A stretch of 64,000 bases of DNA from JAIEPM01 sp964546815 (GTDB lineage Bacteria; Cyanobacteriota; Vampirovibrionia; Obscuribacterales; Obscuribacteraceae): assembly GCA_964546815.1 (NCBI GenBank), contig CAZJLR010000023.1, positions 1-64,000 of the forward strand, in the 5' to 3' direction. Of this stretch, positions 8,609 through 17,660 are shown one piece after another; the first letter of the stretch is position 1, and every line of letters begins with the position of its first letter. Below the pieces are notes generated by a model, which saw only the letters and a list, made by a program, of their open reading frames with translations, was not told the DNA's origin and did not search any database. The translations under genes and the position numbers were made by a program.

Positions 8609-10246
8609 TTGTGCGATGAAATGGTTGAAGAACAGCTTATTAGAACAGATGCTAAAGCGAGTTTCTGGCCAACACCGCAGGACTACAATGAAGCTTTGCA
8701 GTACCCGCAACACAGCTTTGCTGATCTTGAATTGATTGCTGCGACAACGGTTCTCGACAGACTCGGCATACCAAAACCAAGTTCAGGTATGTTCGCATGT
8801 GTATATCAGTTAAACCAAAACAATTCAGCTTGGGCTGTGCGCTGCTTCTTGCGCAATATTTCAGATCAAAAATTGCGCTACTCCGTTATCGGCAAGAAAT
8901 TGCAAGCAGCGAAACTTTCTTTCACCGTCGGATTTGACTATCAGGAGCGCGGGATTTTAATAAACGGCGCGTGGTTCCCCATACTGAAGATGGAATGGTG
9001 TCCCGGAGATCTGCTTCATGTGTGGCTCACAAAGAATATCAACAACAAGGAAAGCATTTCTAAAACAGCAAAGACATTTAAGCAAATACTGATTGACCTT
9101 AAACGCGTGGGAATCGCCCACGGGGATCTCCAGCACGGCAATATTCTTGTCGATGGCGATCAAATCAGGTTGATTGATTACGACGGCATGTATACACCCG
9201 AGCTTGAATCTCTTGGCTCACACGAGCTTGGGCACCGAAATTATCAACATCCGCTGAGAGGTGAATCATCATACAATAGTGAATTAGACCAATTTTCAGG
9301 ATGGCTGATTTATCTTTCGTTGATAATCTTGAGCCTTGAGCCGTCAATTTGGCGAGAGACAGGCGGAGGTGATGAATGCCTGATATTTCGGCGCGCGGAT
9401 CTATTAGACCCGAGCAGCTCAGAACTATTCCACCTGCTTGAATCGCACAGCAACTATGACATCAGGCTTTGCGCATGGATTTTGAGATCGTTACTGAGCC
9501 CTGATAGAGAAAGCTCACTAGCAATTGAATCTGCTCCAGATTCGATGAACGCACTTTATGATTATTGCGGAAGGCCTGACTTGTCTCGAGTCTCCAACTT
9601 GCCTGAATGGATGGAAAGCAGCAATACCCGGGCTCTCAATCTCAGTGTGTCTAACAAATCTAGAAACACCACGGAGAGAACATCAGCATATGAAGCTATA
9701 AGCAGTACAGACGACCTGGCTTTGTCCGACTTCCCTTCCGGTCTTGGACAACTCGTTATACCGGGCAGCTGCATCGTCGATCTTGACTCTGAATTTACTT
9801 TTGAGTATCTCGAAAATTACTATGACGAACAGGCCAAAATTTTAGGCTCTCGACTCCCACTAATAATCGTTGCCTATGTAATAGCAGGTCTATGTTTGAT
9901 CAACGGAGCATGGCAATTATTCTTGCTCATAGCTTCTCTAGCCTTTTTTAACTCTCCGATGATTACAACACAATCATTGCGATACAGTATGGGCGCGGCT
10001 GCTAATTGCGTAAAAAACAAAAAGCCTCAGCCGATTCGCCTGCTTGAAATCGACGGCACACTTATCAAATTTGAGTCAGGAGAAGATTTGGTGAGAAACC
10101 AAGTAACAGAAGATGTTGGCATGGCACTAGAGGAACTTCACCTTGCTAGAACATACAACGCATTTTTGATAGGCGACCAATTGGTTGCTTTGATAGCAAG
10201 AAAAAAACTCATCTGGGTTCTCGGGGTCGTACCGTCAAGCGACTGA
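8609..10246 (+). CDS. atypical protein kinase with C-terminal membrane segments
   Basis: 545 residues. The first ~290 form a protein-kinase fold: a Gly-rich-loop-like SSGMFACVY (59-66), AWAVRCF (75-80) where the usual VAIK Lys is Arg, catalytic loop HGDLQHGN (171-178) with Asp173, and a DYDGM metal motif (190-194) replacing DFG. This HGDLQHGN...YDGM form is known from a group of bacterial kinase-like proteins. Residues ~408-450 contain two hydrophobic segments, followed by a ~95-residue cytoplasmic tail. Start: GAAGAGA (8594-8600) is well spaced for TTG 8609; ATG 8621 is the alternative. Substrate unknown; the Arg for Lys swap makes catalytic activity uncertain. Confidence 0.8.
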   Translation: MCDEMVEEQLIRTDAKASFWPTPQDYNEALQYPQHSFADLELIAATTVLDRLGIPKPSSGMFACVYQLNQNNSAWAVRCFLRNISDQKLRYSVIGKKLQAAKLSFTVGFDYQERGILINGAWFPILKMEWCPGDLLHVWLTKNINNKESISKTAKTFKQILIDLKRVGIAHGDLQHGNILVDGDQIRLIDYDGMYTPELESLGSHELGHRNYQHPLRGESSYNSELDQFSGWLIYLSLIILSLEPSIWRETGGGDECLIFRRADLLDPSSSELFHLLESHSNYDIRLCAWILRSLLSPDRESSLAIESAPDSMNALYDYCGRPDLSRVSNLPEWMESSNTRALNLSVSNKSRNTTERTSAYEAISSTDDLALSDFPSGLGQLVIPGSCIVDLDSEFTFEYLENYYDEQAKILGSRLPLIIVAYVIAGLCLINGAWQLFLLIASLAFFNSPMITTQSLRYSMGAAANCVKNKKPQPIRLLEIDGTLIKFESGEDLVRNQVTEDVGMALEELHLARTYNAFLIGDQLVALIARKKLIWVLGVVPSSD

Positions 10247-10263
10247 ACTTGCCCTGGGACAAA

Positions 10264-10635
10264 TCAATTGCCTTTGTATGGCATGAAAGCCAAGAAGGGA
10301 GAACCTTTCCAAAGCTGCGCCAGGACATTCAGTTTTCCAGCTGGGCTCAGCTGAAACTCTATATTGCCAGAAACTTTAGTTATTGACTCGACTTTTGAGG
10401 ATGAAATCCAAGCCCATTCGACTTTGCAGATTGCATCGCCAATTTCGGGAAGTTCGTCGGCGGGCATTAACCTGGTAATTATGTCTGAGTTCTGGGCACC
10501 GTCGCTGACTTCGCAGAGCAGCCCCGTGCCGTCTTCAAATTTTATGGCAAACTGGGTCAAACTGCTTGCAGCGCTTGCAATTACCTTGCTTCTAAGTTTC
10601 TGATTTAATTGCATATCATCGGCGATGAATGACAT
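10264..10635 (-). CDS. hypothetical protein
   Basis: About 123 residues starting at ATG 10635, which has GGGGG six bases upstream; the reading frame stays open upstream to 10719 but overlaps the neighbouring gene. The protein is soluble, with alternating hydrophobic residues suggesting a beta-rich fold and a Ser-Lys-Val-Glu-Ser-Ile core. No signal peptide and no recognised motif. It faces the kinase-like gene convergently (17 bases apart) and lies downstream of the small TPR gene on its own strand. Function unknown. Confidence 0.65.
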   Translation of the reverse strand: MSFIADDMQLNQKLRSKVIASAASSLTQFAIKFEDGTGLLCEVSDGAQNSDIITRLMPADELPEIGDAICKVEWAWISSSKVESITKVSGNIEFQLSPAGKLNVLAQLWKGSPFLAFMPYKGN

Positions 10636-10705
10636 AAAGCCCCCAGAGGTTGACGAGACCCTAATTATACATTCGTGGCAACGGAGACGATCCGTCAGCC
10701 TGAGT

Positions 10706-11020
10706 TCAGGTTGTACCAAATTTTGTTTTCAATTTACGCGCTAACTTAAACAGGGGCTGCGCAAGTGCACTATTTTCTTGCGACTGATATGTATCTGCAA
10801 GATTCTCAAGACGCTGAGCAAGCTCTTGATGCTTCTTGCAATCTTGAGCCTCTTTCAATGCCACCAAAAACTCACGACGGGCTTCAAACAAATTATGGCT
10901 CGCATATGCTTTTTCAGCCTTTGAATAATGGCTTTCCCAGTCCAAGTCTTGAGCAGAAACCGAATTCTGACTGAGAACAGTTGCCACAAGGGCTGATAAA
11001 ACGATGCTTCCGAGTTTCAT
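10706..11020 (-). CDS. small exported TPR-like protein
   Basis: 104 residues: signal peptide (about 1-23, ending SVSAQ) then two to three helical hairpins of TPR type (WESHYSKAEKAYASHNLFEA; LAQRLENLADTYQSQENSA). AGAGGGG is ten bases before the ATG. TPR modules are protein-binding scaffolds; at this length it would be a small periplasmic adaptor. It lies behind a candidate terminator (11084-11112), so it is probably transcribed separately from the TPR genes upstream. Confidence 0.75.
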   Translation of the reverse strand: MKLGSIVLSALVATVLSQNSVSAQDLDWESHYSKAEKAYASHNLFEARREFLVALKEAQDCKKHQELAQRLENLADTYQSQENSALAQPLFKLARKLKTKFGTT

Positions 11021-11083
11021 TTTGAGTTACCCCTCTCTAAAGAGTTAATACCTCGGGTGATACCACTCGAAACGTGCCACCAT

Positions 11084-11112
11084 AAAAAAGATTTGCCGAC
11101 AACCAAGCGGCA
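11084..11112 (-). terminator. candidate intrinsic terminator of glycan/TPR operon
   Basis: On the minus strand TGCCG - nine-base loop - CGGCA is followed by AATCTTTTTT. It lies about 35 bases beyond the TPR gene ending at 11145 and would end the leftward transcription unit that begins with the GT4 gene at 17453. Confidence 0.5.
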
Positions 11113-11144
11113 TTTGTCAAGATCCAGATAAACTTTCGGGACTT

Positions 11145-11504
11145 TTAGTTTCTACGCATGATACCAAGGGCGGTTTCTTCCATTTTCTTCGCCTCGGCAT
11201 CTTTGCCCAGCATCTTCAAGACTTTGGCATAGTTTTCCAAAATAACCATTTCGTCTTTGTGTAGTGCACCCAAAGCCTTACGTCTTATCTCAAGAGCTTG
11301 CTTAAAAATGGGTTCAGCATCTTTTGCCTTGCCTTGCACACGCAAACAATTGCCGAGATTGTTGAGCACGATAGCGACGCGGTTGTCCCATTCGCCAAAT
11401 TCTTTGTTTGCCTCAAGCAAAGCTTGCCTGAAATAACTTTCGGCGTCGGCAGTTTTTCCGCTGCTCATCAATTGCTGAGCACTCAAATTCAGTCTTTCCC
11501 ACAT
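11145..11504 (-). CDS. kinesin-light-chain-type TPR protein
   Basis: 119 residues made of about two and a half 42-residue TPRs of the kinesin-light-chain type (ADAESYFRQALLEANKEFG; VAIVLNNLGNCLRVQGKA; KDAEPIFKQALEIRRKALG). No signal peptide, so cytoplasmic or missing one. GAGGA lies eight bases before the ATG, and the gene starts 14 bases after the stop of the larger TPR protein at 11519, so the two are co-transcribed. It may once have been, or act as, a partner module of that protein. A binding role is inferred; no enzyme domain is present. Confidence 0.8.
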   Translation of the reverse strand: MWERLNLSAQQLMSSGKTADAESYFRQALLEANKEFGEWDNRVAIVLNNLGNCLRVQGKAKDAEPIFKQALEIRRKALGALHKDEMVILENYAKVLKMLGKDAEAKKMEETALGIMRRN

Positions 11505-11518
11505 TGGTTTTTCCTCGA

Positions 11519-13027
11519 TTACTGTCCTGGTGCTACGTGAAACGGAAATTCCAACTCAGCATTGCCGAGATGGATTCTGACTATGGCATCGTCATAACGC
11601 TCTCTCAAGAAAAACACAACACCGGTTCTTGCGCCACCAGTCTCAATGAAAGTGGGGCGCACAGAGCCGTTACCTCGCATAAACCCTAGCAGCTCAGCAT
11701 CGGCTGCTTTAGGCTTATCATCATAAAAATACTGTTCGCGCGTAACTATGGGTGGTGCGTCACGCAAATTGTTATCCCAGGCACCATACAAACCGAATGT
11801 ATTGTTGCCAAAGAAATCATCGGGGTCTAGCGAACCGTTTTTCAGATAGCCTGGAATTTTGCGCGACTTTTCAATGTGACAAAGAGTGCGCCTGCGCCAG
11901 GTGCGGTCTAAGATTACGTCTTCCTCTAAGACCTCATCAATTAGCCCGGGGTCGCAAAAAACCATTTCTTTTCTGCCGGGACTAATTTTTTCCAGGGTTA
12001 CCGCTCCGACGGCTAAATGCAACGGATGATCTGTACAATTTGCCAGAGAAATCAAAACAGCCACGTGCTTGTAACTGCGCACAAGCGTGCATGCAACTCT
12101 CACGCCACCAACGACCAGGTATTTGAGAGGATATTCCGGATCTGTTATTTGCCTGCTGCCGTGCATTCCTTCGACCCAATTGAATTTCACCACACCTTTT
12201 TGGTCCTGGCTTTTATATAGCACCACAGCTCCATCTTTCAGAGCCAGAGCAGTGTCCATTGCCTCGGCAGATTCGCGCTCGTCGCCGAGTTTTTTGGCAG
12301 CAGTAGCCAGGGAAATCAGAGCATCGGCATAGTCGAGCCTATCTTTACCTGGTTCTACTTCCAAAACTACCAGTGCTTTTTTCAAAATCTCTTTTGCGTC
12401 TTCATAGTAAGACTCTTTGCAGAGCACCTTGCCCATTAGCGCCTGAGCAAGAGCAAGCTCACGTTTTGAGCCAATAGACTTCTCAGCGATTTTCAAATTT
12501 TCCCGGGCTGCCCCTACCGCCGCCACAGTCCTTCCATCAGCCAGATGCAGATTTGCAGAATCGCTGTAATATCGAGCCATTTCTTTAGACTCGGCGCCAA
12601 AAATTGATTGGCACGGAGCTTTTACTTCATCAAGCATGACTCGCGCGCGGTCTAACTTGTTGAGCCCCATGTATGCCTCAGCCAAGCTGAGTTGCGCCAA
12701 TACAATTTCTTTTGTCGCAGAGCGAGTTTTTCGCATGTTAGGCAGAGCGTGACTGAGTCGTTGTTCGGCTTGTCCGTAAAATCGATTATCAAGGGCTCTA
12801 TTGCCCAGGTCGTAGTCTCTTTGCCAAGAATTTGGCGCCGGCAAGCCATGAGATGCACCTGTCTCGTGGCTTTCCACCCGACCTTGCTCGGTAGCATGCG
12901 GAATAGCCACAACAGTTTTGGTGTCTGCCGCCCAAGACTGAGTCGCCAGCAATGAAAGCGTGCCGATTAAAGTTGCAAGAGAAGCCTTGCGCCGCACTGA
13001 GCTGCCTCCGAATACCGCCGACTTCAT
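11519..13027 (-). CDS. exported TPR protein with unknown C-terminal domain
   Basis: About 502 residues from ATG 13027. A long signal peptide (hydrophobic core LATLIGTLSLLATQ, cleavage near SWAAD) is followed by roughly 220 residues of TPR helices (LAQLSLAEAYMGLNKLDRA; ALAQALMGKVLCKESYYEDA). The C-terminal ~230 residues are beta-rich (VLISLANCTDHPLHLAVGAV; ARTGVVFFLRERY) and match no family I know; the 'cannot-lose-the-strand' pattern resembles immunoglobulin-like folds. It begins 17 bases after the stop of the GT39-like gene, so it is very likely in the same operon, which suggests a role in handling or displaying the glycan. No Shine-Dalgarno is evident. Confidence 0.75.
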   Translation of the reverse strand: MKSAVFGGSSVRRKASLATLIGTLSLLATQSWAADTKTVVAIPHATEQGRVESHETGASHGLPAPNSWQRDYDLGNRALDNRFYGQAEQRLSHALPNMRKTRSATKEIVLAQLSLAEAYMGLNKLDRARVMLDEVKAPCQSIFGAESKEMARYYSDSANLHLADGRTVAAVGAARENLKIAEKSIGSKRELALAQALMGKVLCKESYYEDAKEILKKALVVLEVEPGKDRLDYADALISLATAAKKLGDERESAEAMDTALALKDGAVVLYKSQDQKGVVKFNWVEGMHGSRQITDPEYPLKYLVVGGVRVACTLVRSYKHVAVLISLANCTDHPLHLAVGAVTLEKISPGRKEMVFCDPGLIDEVLEEDVILDRTWRRRTLCHIEKSRKIPGYLKNGSLDPDDFFGNNTFGLYGAWDNNLRDAPPIVTREQYFYDDKPKAADAELLGFMRGNGSVRPTFIETGGARTGVVFFLRERYDDAIVRIHLGNAELEFPFHVAPGQ

Positions 13028-13044
13028 AACAAAAACACGCAAAG

Positions 13045-15900
13045 CTAATATACCTGATGTCCCAACCCAATTGGATTGTAAGGCAAAACATAAACATCAA
13101 GCCTTAATCCTGAAAACTCAGCAGTGCCGGAGAAAGGCTTGTCGACATTCAAATATGCAGAACTGGGAGACAGAAGACTGAGGTCTACTATGCCCTTAAC
13201 TGCTGTTGATTCCTGAACGATAGGCTTAACCGGAACGATGATGTCGAAATCTTTCCAGTCGCTAGAATAATTGAGTCGCCTTGGGGTCCACGCAGATTTA
13301 TATAAGAAGTTGCTGCCGTCTTTGCGCAGATACGAACTTTCAACTTGAACAGAAGGCGCTCCATTGCCGTCCTTCACTCGAGTGCGACCGCTAACGCGGA
13401 AGAGCCAAAGTGCGTCTTTGTCTTTTGCAAGTTTATCGAGGTCTGCCTCAAGGCTCTTTCCCTTATTTTTGTCGACAGCACAATCCGGCAATTCGAAACT
13501 GGCCACTAGCTTGCGTTCATTGCCAGCCGGGGAAGGAGGCGCCAGCAAGATTGCCATGTTGAAGGCGCCGTTTTGTAAGCCAGACTCTTCAGACAAATCC
13601 AATTTATTTGAAATCAAAGTAGCCGCAGGCACCTTGATATCATATCTGGTATCAGTCAATCCATTGGGATTTTCAACCCCGTAAAATACTTTCTCCCACG
13701 AGTAGACACTCAAACTGGGCAATATTCTCTCTTTATCCTTAGCATCATAGCTGCCAAAAACACTTAGCGGCTGAGAAGATTTATTTTGCATTTCTACCTG
13801 CACAGTGACAGAGTCAGCATGTGCTTCAGCGGCTAAATCAGCAGCCTTTTTAAGCTGTTCTTTCGGCAGACAAATCAATGACCATTGCCGAAGATCTGAA
13901 TTTGCAATACCAGCCGAGCTCGTGAGTGAATCCCACATACGCTCGCCTTCACGCTGCACGCTGTTTGGAGCAATCTCAAGAAAGCGATCAAAATCTTCTG
14001 CAAAAGCCATGCTAGGCAAAATGGGCGAAGTCACAGGAAGACCGTTTACTTTCACGGCGAAACCATCAGAACCTTGACGCACACCCTCAGCATCAATCGC
14101 CAGATAAATATCAGAAACAGAATTAATAGCAGAAATAGGTATTTTGATTGCCTGGTGCACCGGCCCCGACGTGTTGCTCAAGCTGCGCTGCCACTCTAAA
14201 GTACGACCGTTAGCTCGCAATGGCATAGCAAACAAGGGAAGCATACAAAGACATAAAGTTGCGCCGGTTGTTATGGCTAGTGGGCGAGAACCATTCATCA
14301 CCTTAACTGTTTGAACAAAGAAGTAAACGACTGCAGCCAGAATACTGACTCTGACGACAGCTTCAACAACCCAAGCAAGAGATGCAGCCCCCACAAGCGG
14401 CAACAAGAAGGCAATCAAGTTAATTCGCAACACTAGAAACAAAAGACATAAGAGAGCAGTAAATAGAACTGCAGTCTTTCGTTTTGCTGCGTCCTGAATG
14501 AGCTGACTCAAAGTTGCGGCACCGGCTGCAGCAAAAATAATCAGCTCTGGCATCGCGCTTAAGTTATAGCGCGGCACAGTGATAAACAAGCAATAGATAA
14601 AATGAAACGCAAACAAACCGGCAAGATAAAAGCGGCAGAGCATCTCGCGTTTTTCAGGCTTAGCAGCCACCGACAAGAATAGCGATATGCCAAAACCAAC
14701 ACAGGCAAATAAAATCAGCAACTCTTGAAAGATTACCTGTGTACCAAAAGCAAAGGGACCAATCGCGGTGCGAAAATCATTCCACGGGTATTTGAACAAT
14801 CTCAAAGGTTTGTCCAACATCAGACGCGCCCAACGCAGGGGACTCTTGCCTAAAGCCGACTTGAACAGTTGCGGAAAACTGCGTGACTCAACATTGCGAC
14901 CATCTGGATAAGGATAAGAAAGCCAACCCTGCGTATCAGTATTGTTGCCAATGAAAAAGTTGTAGTGACCAACTCTATCTACAACCAGTCCGCCCCCGCC
15001 AAATGCCAATTTCTGAAAGCCCAACCAGGGCGCAGCCACTAAGGCAAAACCAAGCGCGAATGGCAAAAGAAAAGTAAGACGCCTCTTTCCCTTTTGCTGA
15101 ATTGCCGTCAGCGGTATCAAAATCAAACTGAGGATGAACATCACAGACCGTGTAAGCTGCAATGCGGCTGCCAGAAAGCCACTGGCAAAAACAAGGACAA
15201 AACTATTTCCTTCCTTGCGAAACCCACGAATACAAATGTAAGACAGCGCCACCAGCAAGAAAGTCGCGAAGGTTTCAGAATAGAGGCGCCCGCTGTTCAC
15301 GATAAAGCCGGGGTAGAAAGCAGAGACAATGCCGGCCACGCGTGCGCTGCGGCGATCAAACGCTTCATTAGTAATCATCGCAATGAAAACGCAAGTCAAG
15401 GCTGAGACCAAACTATTTCCAAGCAACAAACTCTGCCACAACGAATGAACATTTGCTGCGCCACCACCGACGGCGGCAGTAATCATAGCCAGAAAAGCTG
15501 GAAACACCGGACCGCTTATCGCAAAATCTTTCATGGGCACAAGAGCTGCCCTCACAGCTTCGACATCAGCCGGGCTAGCCGAACCCAACAAAGATGCCAG
15601 TGCCTTCGGAAAAAGAAGCGAAGACTGAGCAGAAACCTGCAATAAAGCCTGACCATTGTTTATATATTCATACGCATCGCAGGACGCAAAATTATTTACA
15701 TGCGGCAAAACAAAATTGAAAAGACAACGCAAAAGCATAGCCAGTGCGAAAAGCGCCGTCAGCTCAAAAAAGCCAGTATTCCGCTTAATTGCAGGCGGAG
15801 TCATAGTTTCAACGCCAGGAGCTAAGCCGCTGCTGCCATCGCCTTTGTCATTTGACGCAGCAGATTCGATCAACGAGCCAAGATTTTCGTCTCCGGTCAC
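13045..15900 (-). CDS. GT39/ArnT-like membrane glycosyltransferase
   Basis: About 951 residues. A TM bundle of roughly 12 segments occupies the first ~500 residues. The first periplasmic loop has SCDAYEYINNG, where the Asp (about residue 75) fits the catalytic acidic residue of GT39/GT83 enzymes that use polyprenyl-phosphate sugars. The last ~350 residues form a soluble beta-rich domain facing the periplasm, longer than in ArnT or PMT. Start: the GTG at 15900 overlaps the TGA of the upstream GT4 gene (GTGA) and has AGGAG upstream, so translational coupling is likely; a longer frame to 15987 would overlap the GT4 gene by 91 bases. Acceptor unknown. Confidence 0.8.
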   Translation of the reverse strand: MTGDENLGSLIESAASNDKGDGSSGLAPGVETMTPPAIKRNTGFFELTALFALAMLLRCLFNFVLPHVNNFASCDAYEYINNGQALLQVSAQSSLLFPKALASLLGSASPADVEAVRAALVPMKDFAISGPVFPAFLAMITAAVGGGAANVHSLWQSLLLGNSLVSALTCVFIAMITNEAFDRRSARVAGIVSAFYPGFIVNSGRLYSETFATFLLVALSYICIRGFRKEGNSFVLVFASGFLAAALQLTRSVMFILSLILIPLTAIQQKGKRRLTFLLPFALGFALVAAPWLGFQKLAFGGGGLVVDRVGHYNFFIGNNTDTQGWLSYPYPDGRNVESRSFPQLFKSALGKSPLRWARLMLDKPLRLFKYPWNDFRTAIGPFAFGTQVIFQELLILFACVGFGISLFLSVAAKPEKREMLCRFYLAGLFAFHFIYCLFITVPRYNLSAMPELIIFAAAGAATLSQLIQDAAKRKTAVLFTALLCLLFLVLRINLIAFLLPLVGAASLAWVVEAVVRVSILAAVVYFFVQTVKVMNGSRPLAITTGATLCLCMLPLFAMPLRANGRTLEWQRSLSNTSGPVHQAIKIPISAINSVSDIYLAIDAEGVRQGSDGFAVKVNGLPVTSPILPSMAFAEDFDRFLEIAPNSVQREGERMWDSLTSSAGIANSDLRQWSLICLPKEQLKKAADLAAEAHADSVTVQVEMQNKSSQPLSVFGSYDAKDKERILPSLSVYSWEKVFYGVENPNGLTDTRYDIKVPAATLISNKLDLSEESGLQNGAFNMAILLAPPSPAGNERKLVASFELPDCAVDKNKGKSLEADLDKLAKDKDALWLFRVSGRTRVKDGNGAPSVQVESSYLRKDGSNFLYKSAWTPRRLNYSSDWKDFDIIVPVKPIVQESTAVKGIVDLSLLSPSSAYLNVDKPFSGTAEFSGLRLDVYVLPYNPIGLGHQVY

Positions 15901-17453
15901 GGACGCTCTGGCTCCTGCACTCCAGCTGCTGCCAAAACTTTTGCCATCGGGTCTTCCTGACGCGATTTGACTTGTGATTCCAACCATTTTTCAATAGCCA
16001 GAGATTTGTCCGGTCTGCCGCAAATCAAACGTGATATCGGGCGGATGAGCGCCAGAAGCGCCTTCGCACCGAAGAGGCGGGGACGATGAAGCAAATGATG
16101 GAACCAGTAAGACAAACGGAATCTGAAAGACTCCTGATACATGAGATTGTAAACCATGCGGTCTAACGCATAGAGCATCACAGCCGCATCAGGCACAATT
16201 TGATCTGCAGGACGTCGATAAAGGGGCTGATGGTTGCTTCCAAATCGTTCGATCGCCTGACGATAAAGCTCTATTGTGTCACCGGCAATTTTCTTGCGTT
16301 GGAAATGATCTAATACGCGCTGCCTGGCTTTTTCCGCCACCAGAGCGCGATAGGGTTTGTCTTCCAGCAGCTTAATTATGGCTTCAGCTATCGCCTGAGA
16401 ATCGCGCGGAGGCACGATGACTCCCGCACCATCATCACCGATGTATTCACGTGTGCCACCAGCAGATGTGCCGATAACCGGGCGTCCGCACGACATTGCT
16501 TCAAGGGCTGTATATGGAGAATTATCGTAAAGTGACGGCACAACGCAAACATCTGCCGAACGGTAATATTTAGGCAAATCAGCCAGCGGCACTCGATTAA
16601 TAAAAGTAACCGCATGCTCAGCACCGTTTTCGTGCAAGATGGCTTTGAGATCCGCCAGGACAGAGCGCATGCCGCCCGTCGACTGATGTGTATCATCACC
16701 GATAATTACAAAACGCGTCTTCGGGCAAGCTTTCAACACTGCAGGTATAGCCTGCACAAGGTATTGTATGCCCTTGCGCTCTTCCAGGCGGCCGACAAAT
16801 AAAATGGTATTTCGCCCGTCGGGCTCAATTGCAACTGGTCCCTCCGGACAAAAGTCGTTGGGATCGATTGGGTTGCGCACAATTGCAATTTTTTCTAGCG
16901 GATAAGGCAAATCATTAGCGACGAATTCAGCAAGATCTTGACTTGGCGAAGTCAAAACATCAGCGCCAGCCATGGCTACGCGTTCTAGAGTTGCAACAAG
17001 CATGTGGTCAAAAGTGGCGGCTGTGTTGTGCAGGTTCTCCGCAATAAACTTAGAGTGCGGAGTATAAAGCCGAATAACGAGCGGCACCACCCGCGATACC
17101 GACGCATAAAGTGACTCAGCTAAGAGCTCGGGCGTTTCAACAACATCAAAAGGCTTTTGCTGATGCAGCTCATAGAATTTGCGCCAGAGCCCGAGAGTTG
17201 TAAGCATCACATAACGACTGTAAGGCATACAGCGATTAACAGCATCGAGCTCGCCTTCCAACTGATAAGGCAGCACTCGGTGGACGGCAACTCCATCGTC
17301 GTCGACTTGCTTCTGCGTTTCCTTAGCCAGCGCGACTACAACAACGTCGTGACCAAGCTCTTTTAAGCCATGCGCCAGATGACGCACAAACGTGGCAATT
17401 CCACCGAAACCAGTTTCGGGCGGATACTCTCTGGAAATGAGACAGACTCGCAC
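15897..17453 (-). CDS. GT4-family glycosyltransferase
   Basis: About 518 residues from the GTG at 17453, which has AGGGA eight bases upstream (the frame stays open to 17498 but has no better start). The N-terminal GT-B domain opens with VRVCLISREYPPETGFGGIA, the usual GT4 beta1 and Gly-rich loop. The C-terminal domain has FVGRLEERKGIQYLVQA and the nucleotide-sugar site YDNSPYTALEAMSCGRPVI, a DX7E version of the EX7E motif. A ~110-residue C-terminal extension rich in Arg/His follows. Cytoplasmic, transferring a hexose from a nucleotide sugar to a lipid-linked or surface glycan. First gene of the leftward operon. Confidence 0.9.
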   Translation of the reverse strand: MRVCLISREYPPETGFGGIATFVRHLAHGLKELGHDVVVVALAKETQKQVDDDGVAVHRVLPYQLEGELDAVNRCMPYSRYVMLTTLGLWRKFYELHQQKPFDVVETPELLAESLYASVSRVVPLVIRLYTPHSKFIAENLHNTAATFDHMLVATLERVAMAGADVLTSPSQDLAEFVANDLPYPLEKIAIVRNPIDPNDFCPEGPVAIEPDGRNTILFVGRLEERKGIQYLVQAIPAVLKACPKTRFVIIGDDTHQSTGGMRSVLADLKAILHENGAEHAVTFINRVPLADLPKYYRSADVCVVPSLYDNSPYTALEAMSCGRPVIGTSAGGTREYIGDDGAGVIVPPRDSQAIAEAIIKLLEDKPYRALVAEKARQRVLDHFQRKKIAGDTIELYRQAIERFGSNHQPLYRRPADQIVPDAAVMLYALDRMVYNLMYQESFRFRLSYWFHHLLHRPRLFGAKALLALIRPISRLICGRPDKSLAIEKWLESQVKSRQEDPMAKVLAAAGVQEPERP

Positions 17454-17494
17454 TATGAGTTTCCCTTCACAAACCCAGCGAAGAGCCGGGAAAA

Positions 17495-17514
17495 GCACTA
17501 AGCTATTTTAGTGC
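17495..17514. promoter_or_regulatory. inverted repeat in divergent promoter region
   Basis: GCACTAA - GCTATT - TTAGTGC, exact seven-base arms, about 42 bases upstream of the GT4 start at 17453 in the region between two divergent glycosyltransferase genes. It could be an operator controlling the leftward operon. No poly-T follows on either strand, which argues against a terminator. Confidence 0.35.
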
Positions 17515-17660
17515 GTGCATCTTGTGATCTGTTTGAGACGACTCTTATTATGATCACCATTCGAGACAGCGCGAGCCAGACCGATGAATTCTAGCCTGCG
17601 AAAAGCCTCGTCACACAAGCGAAAACATGCCGAAGGAAATAGGCGCTATTATTTGACTCT

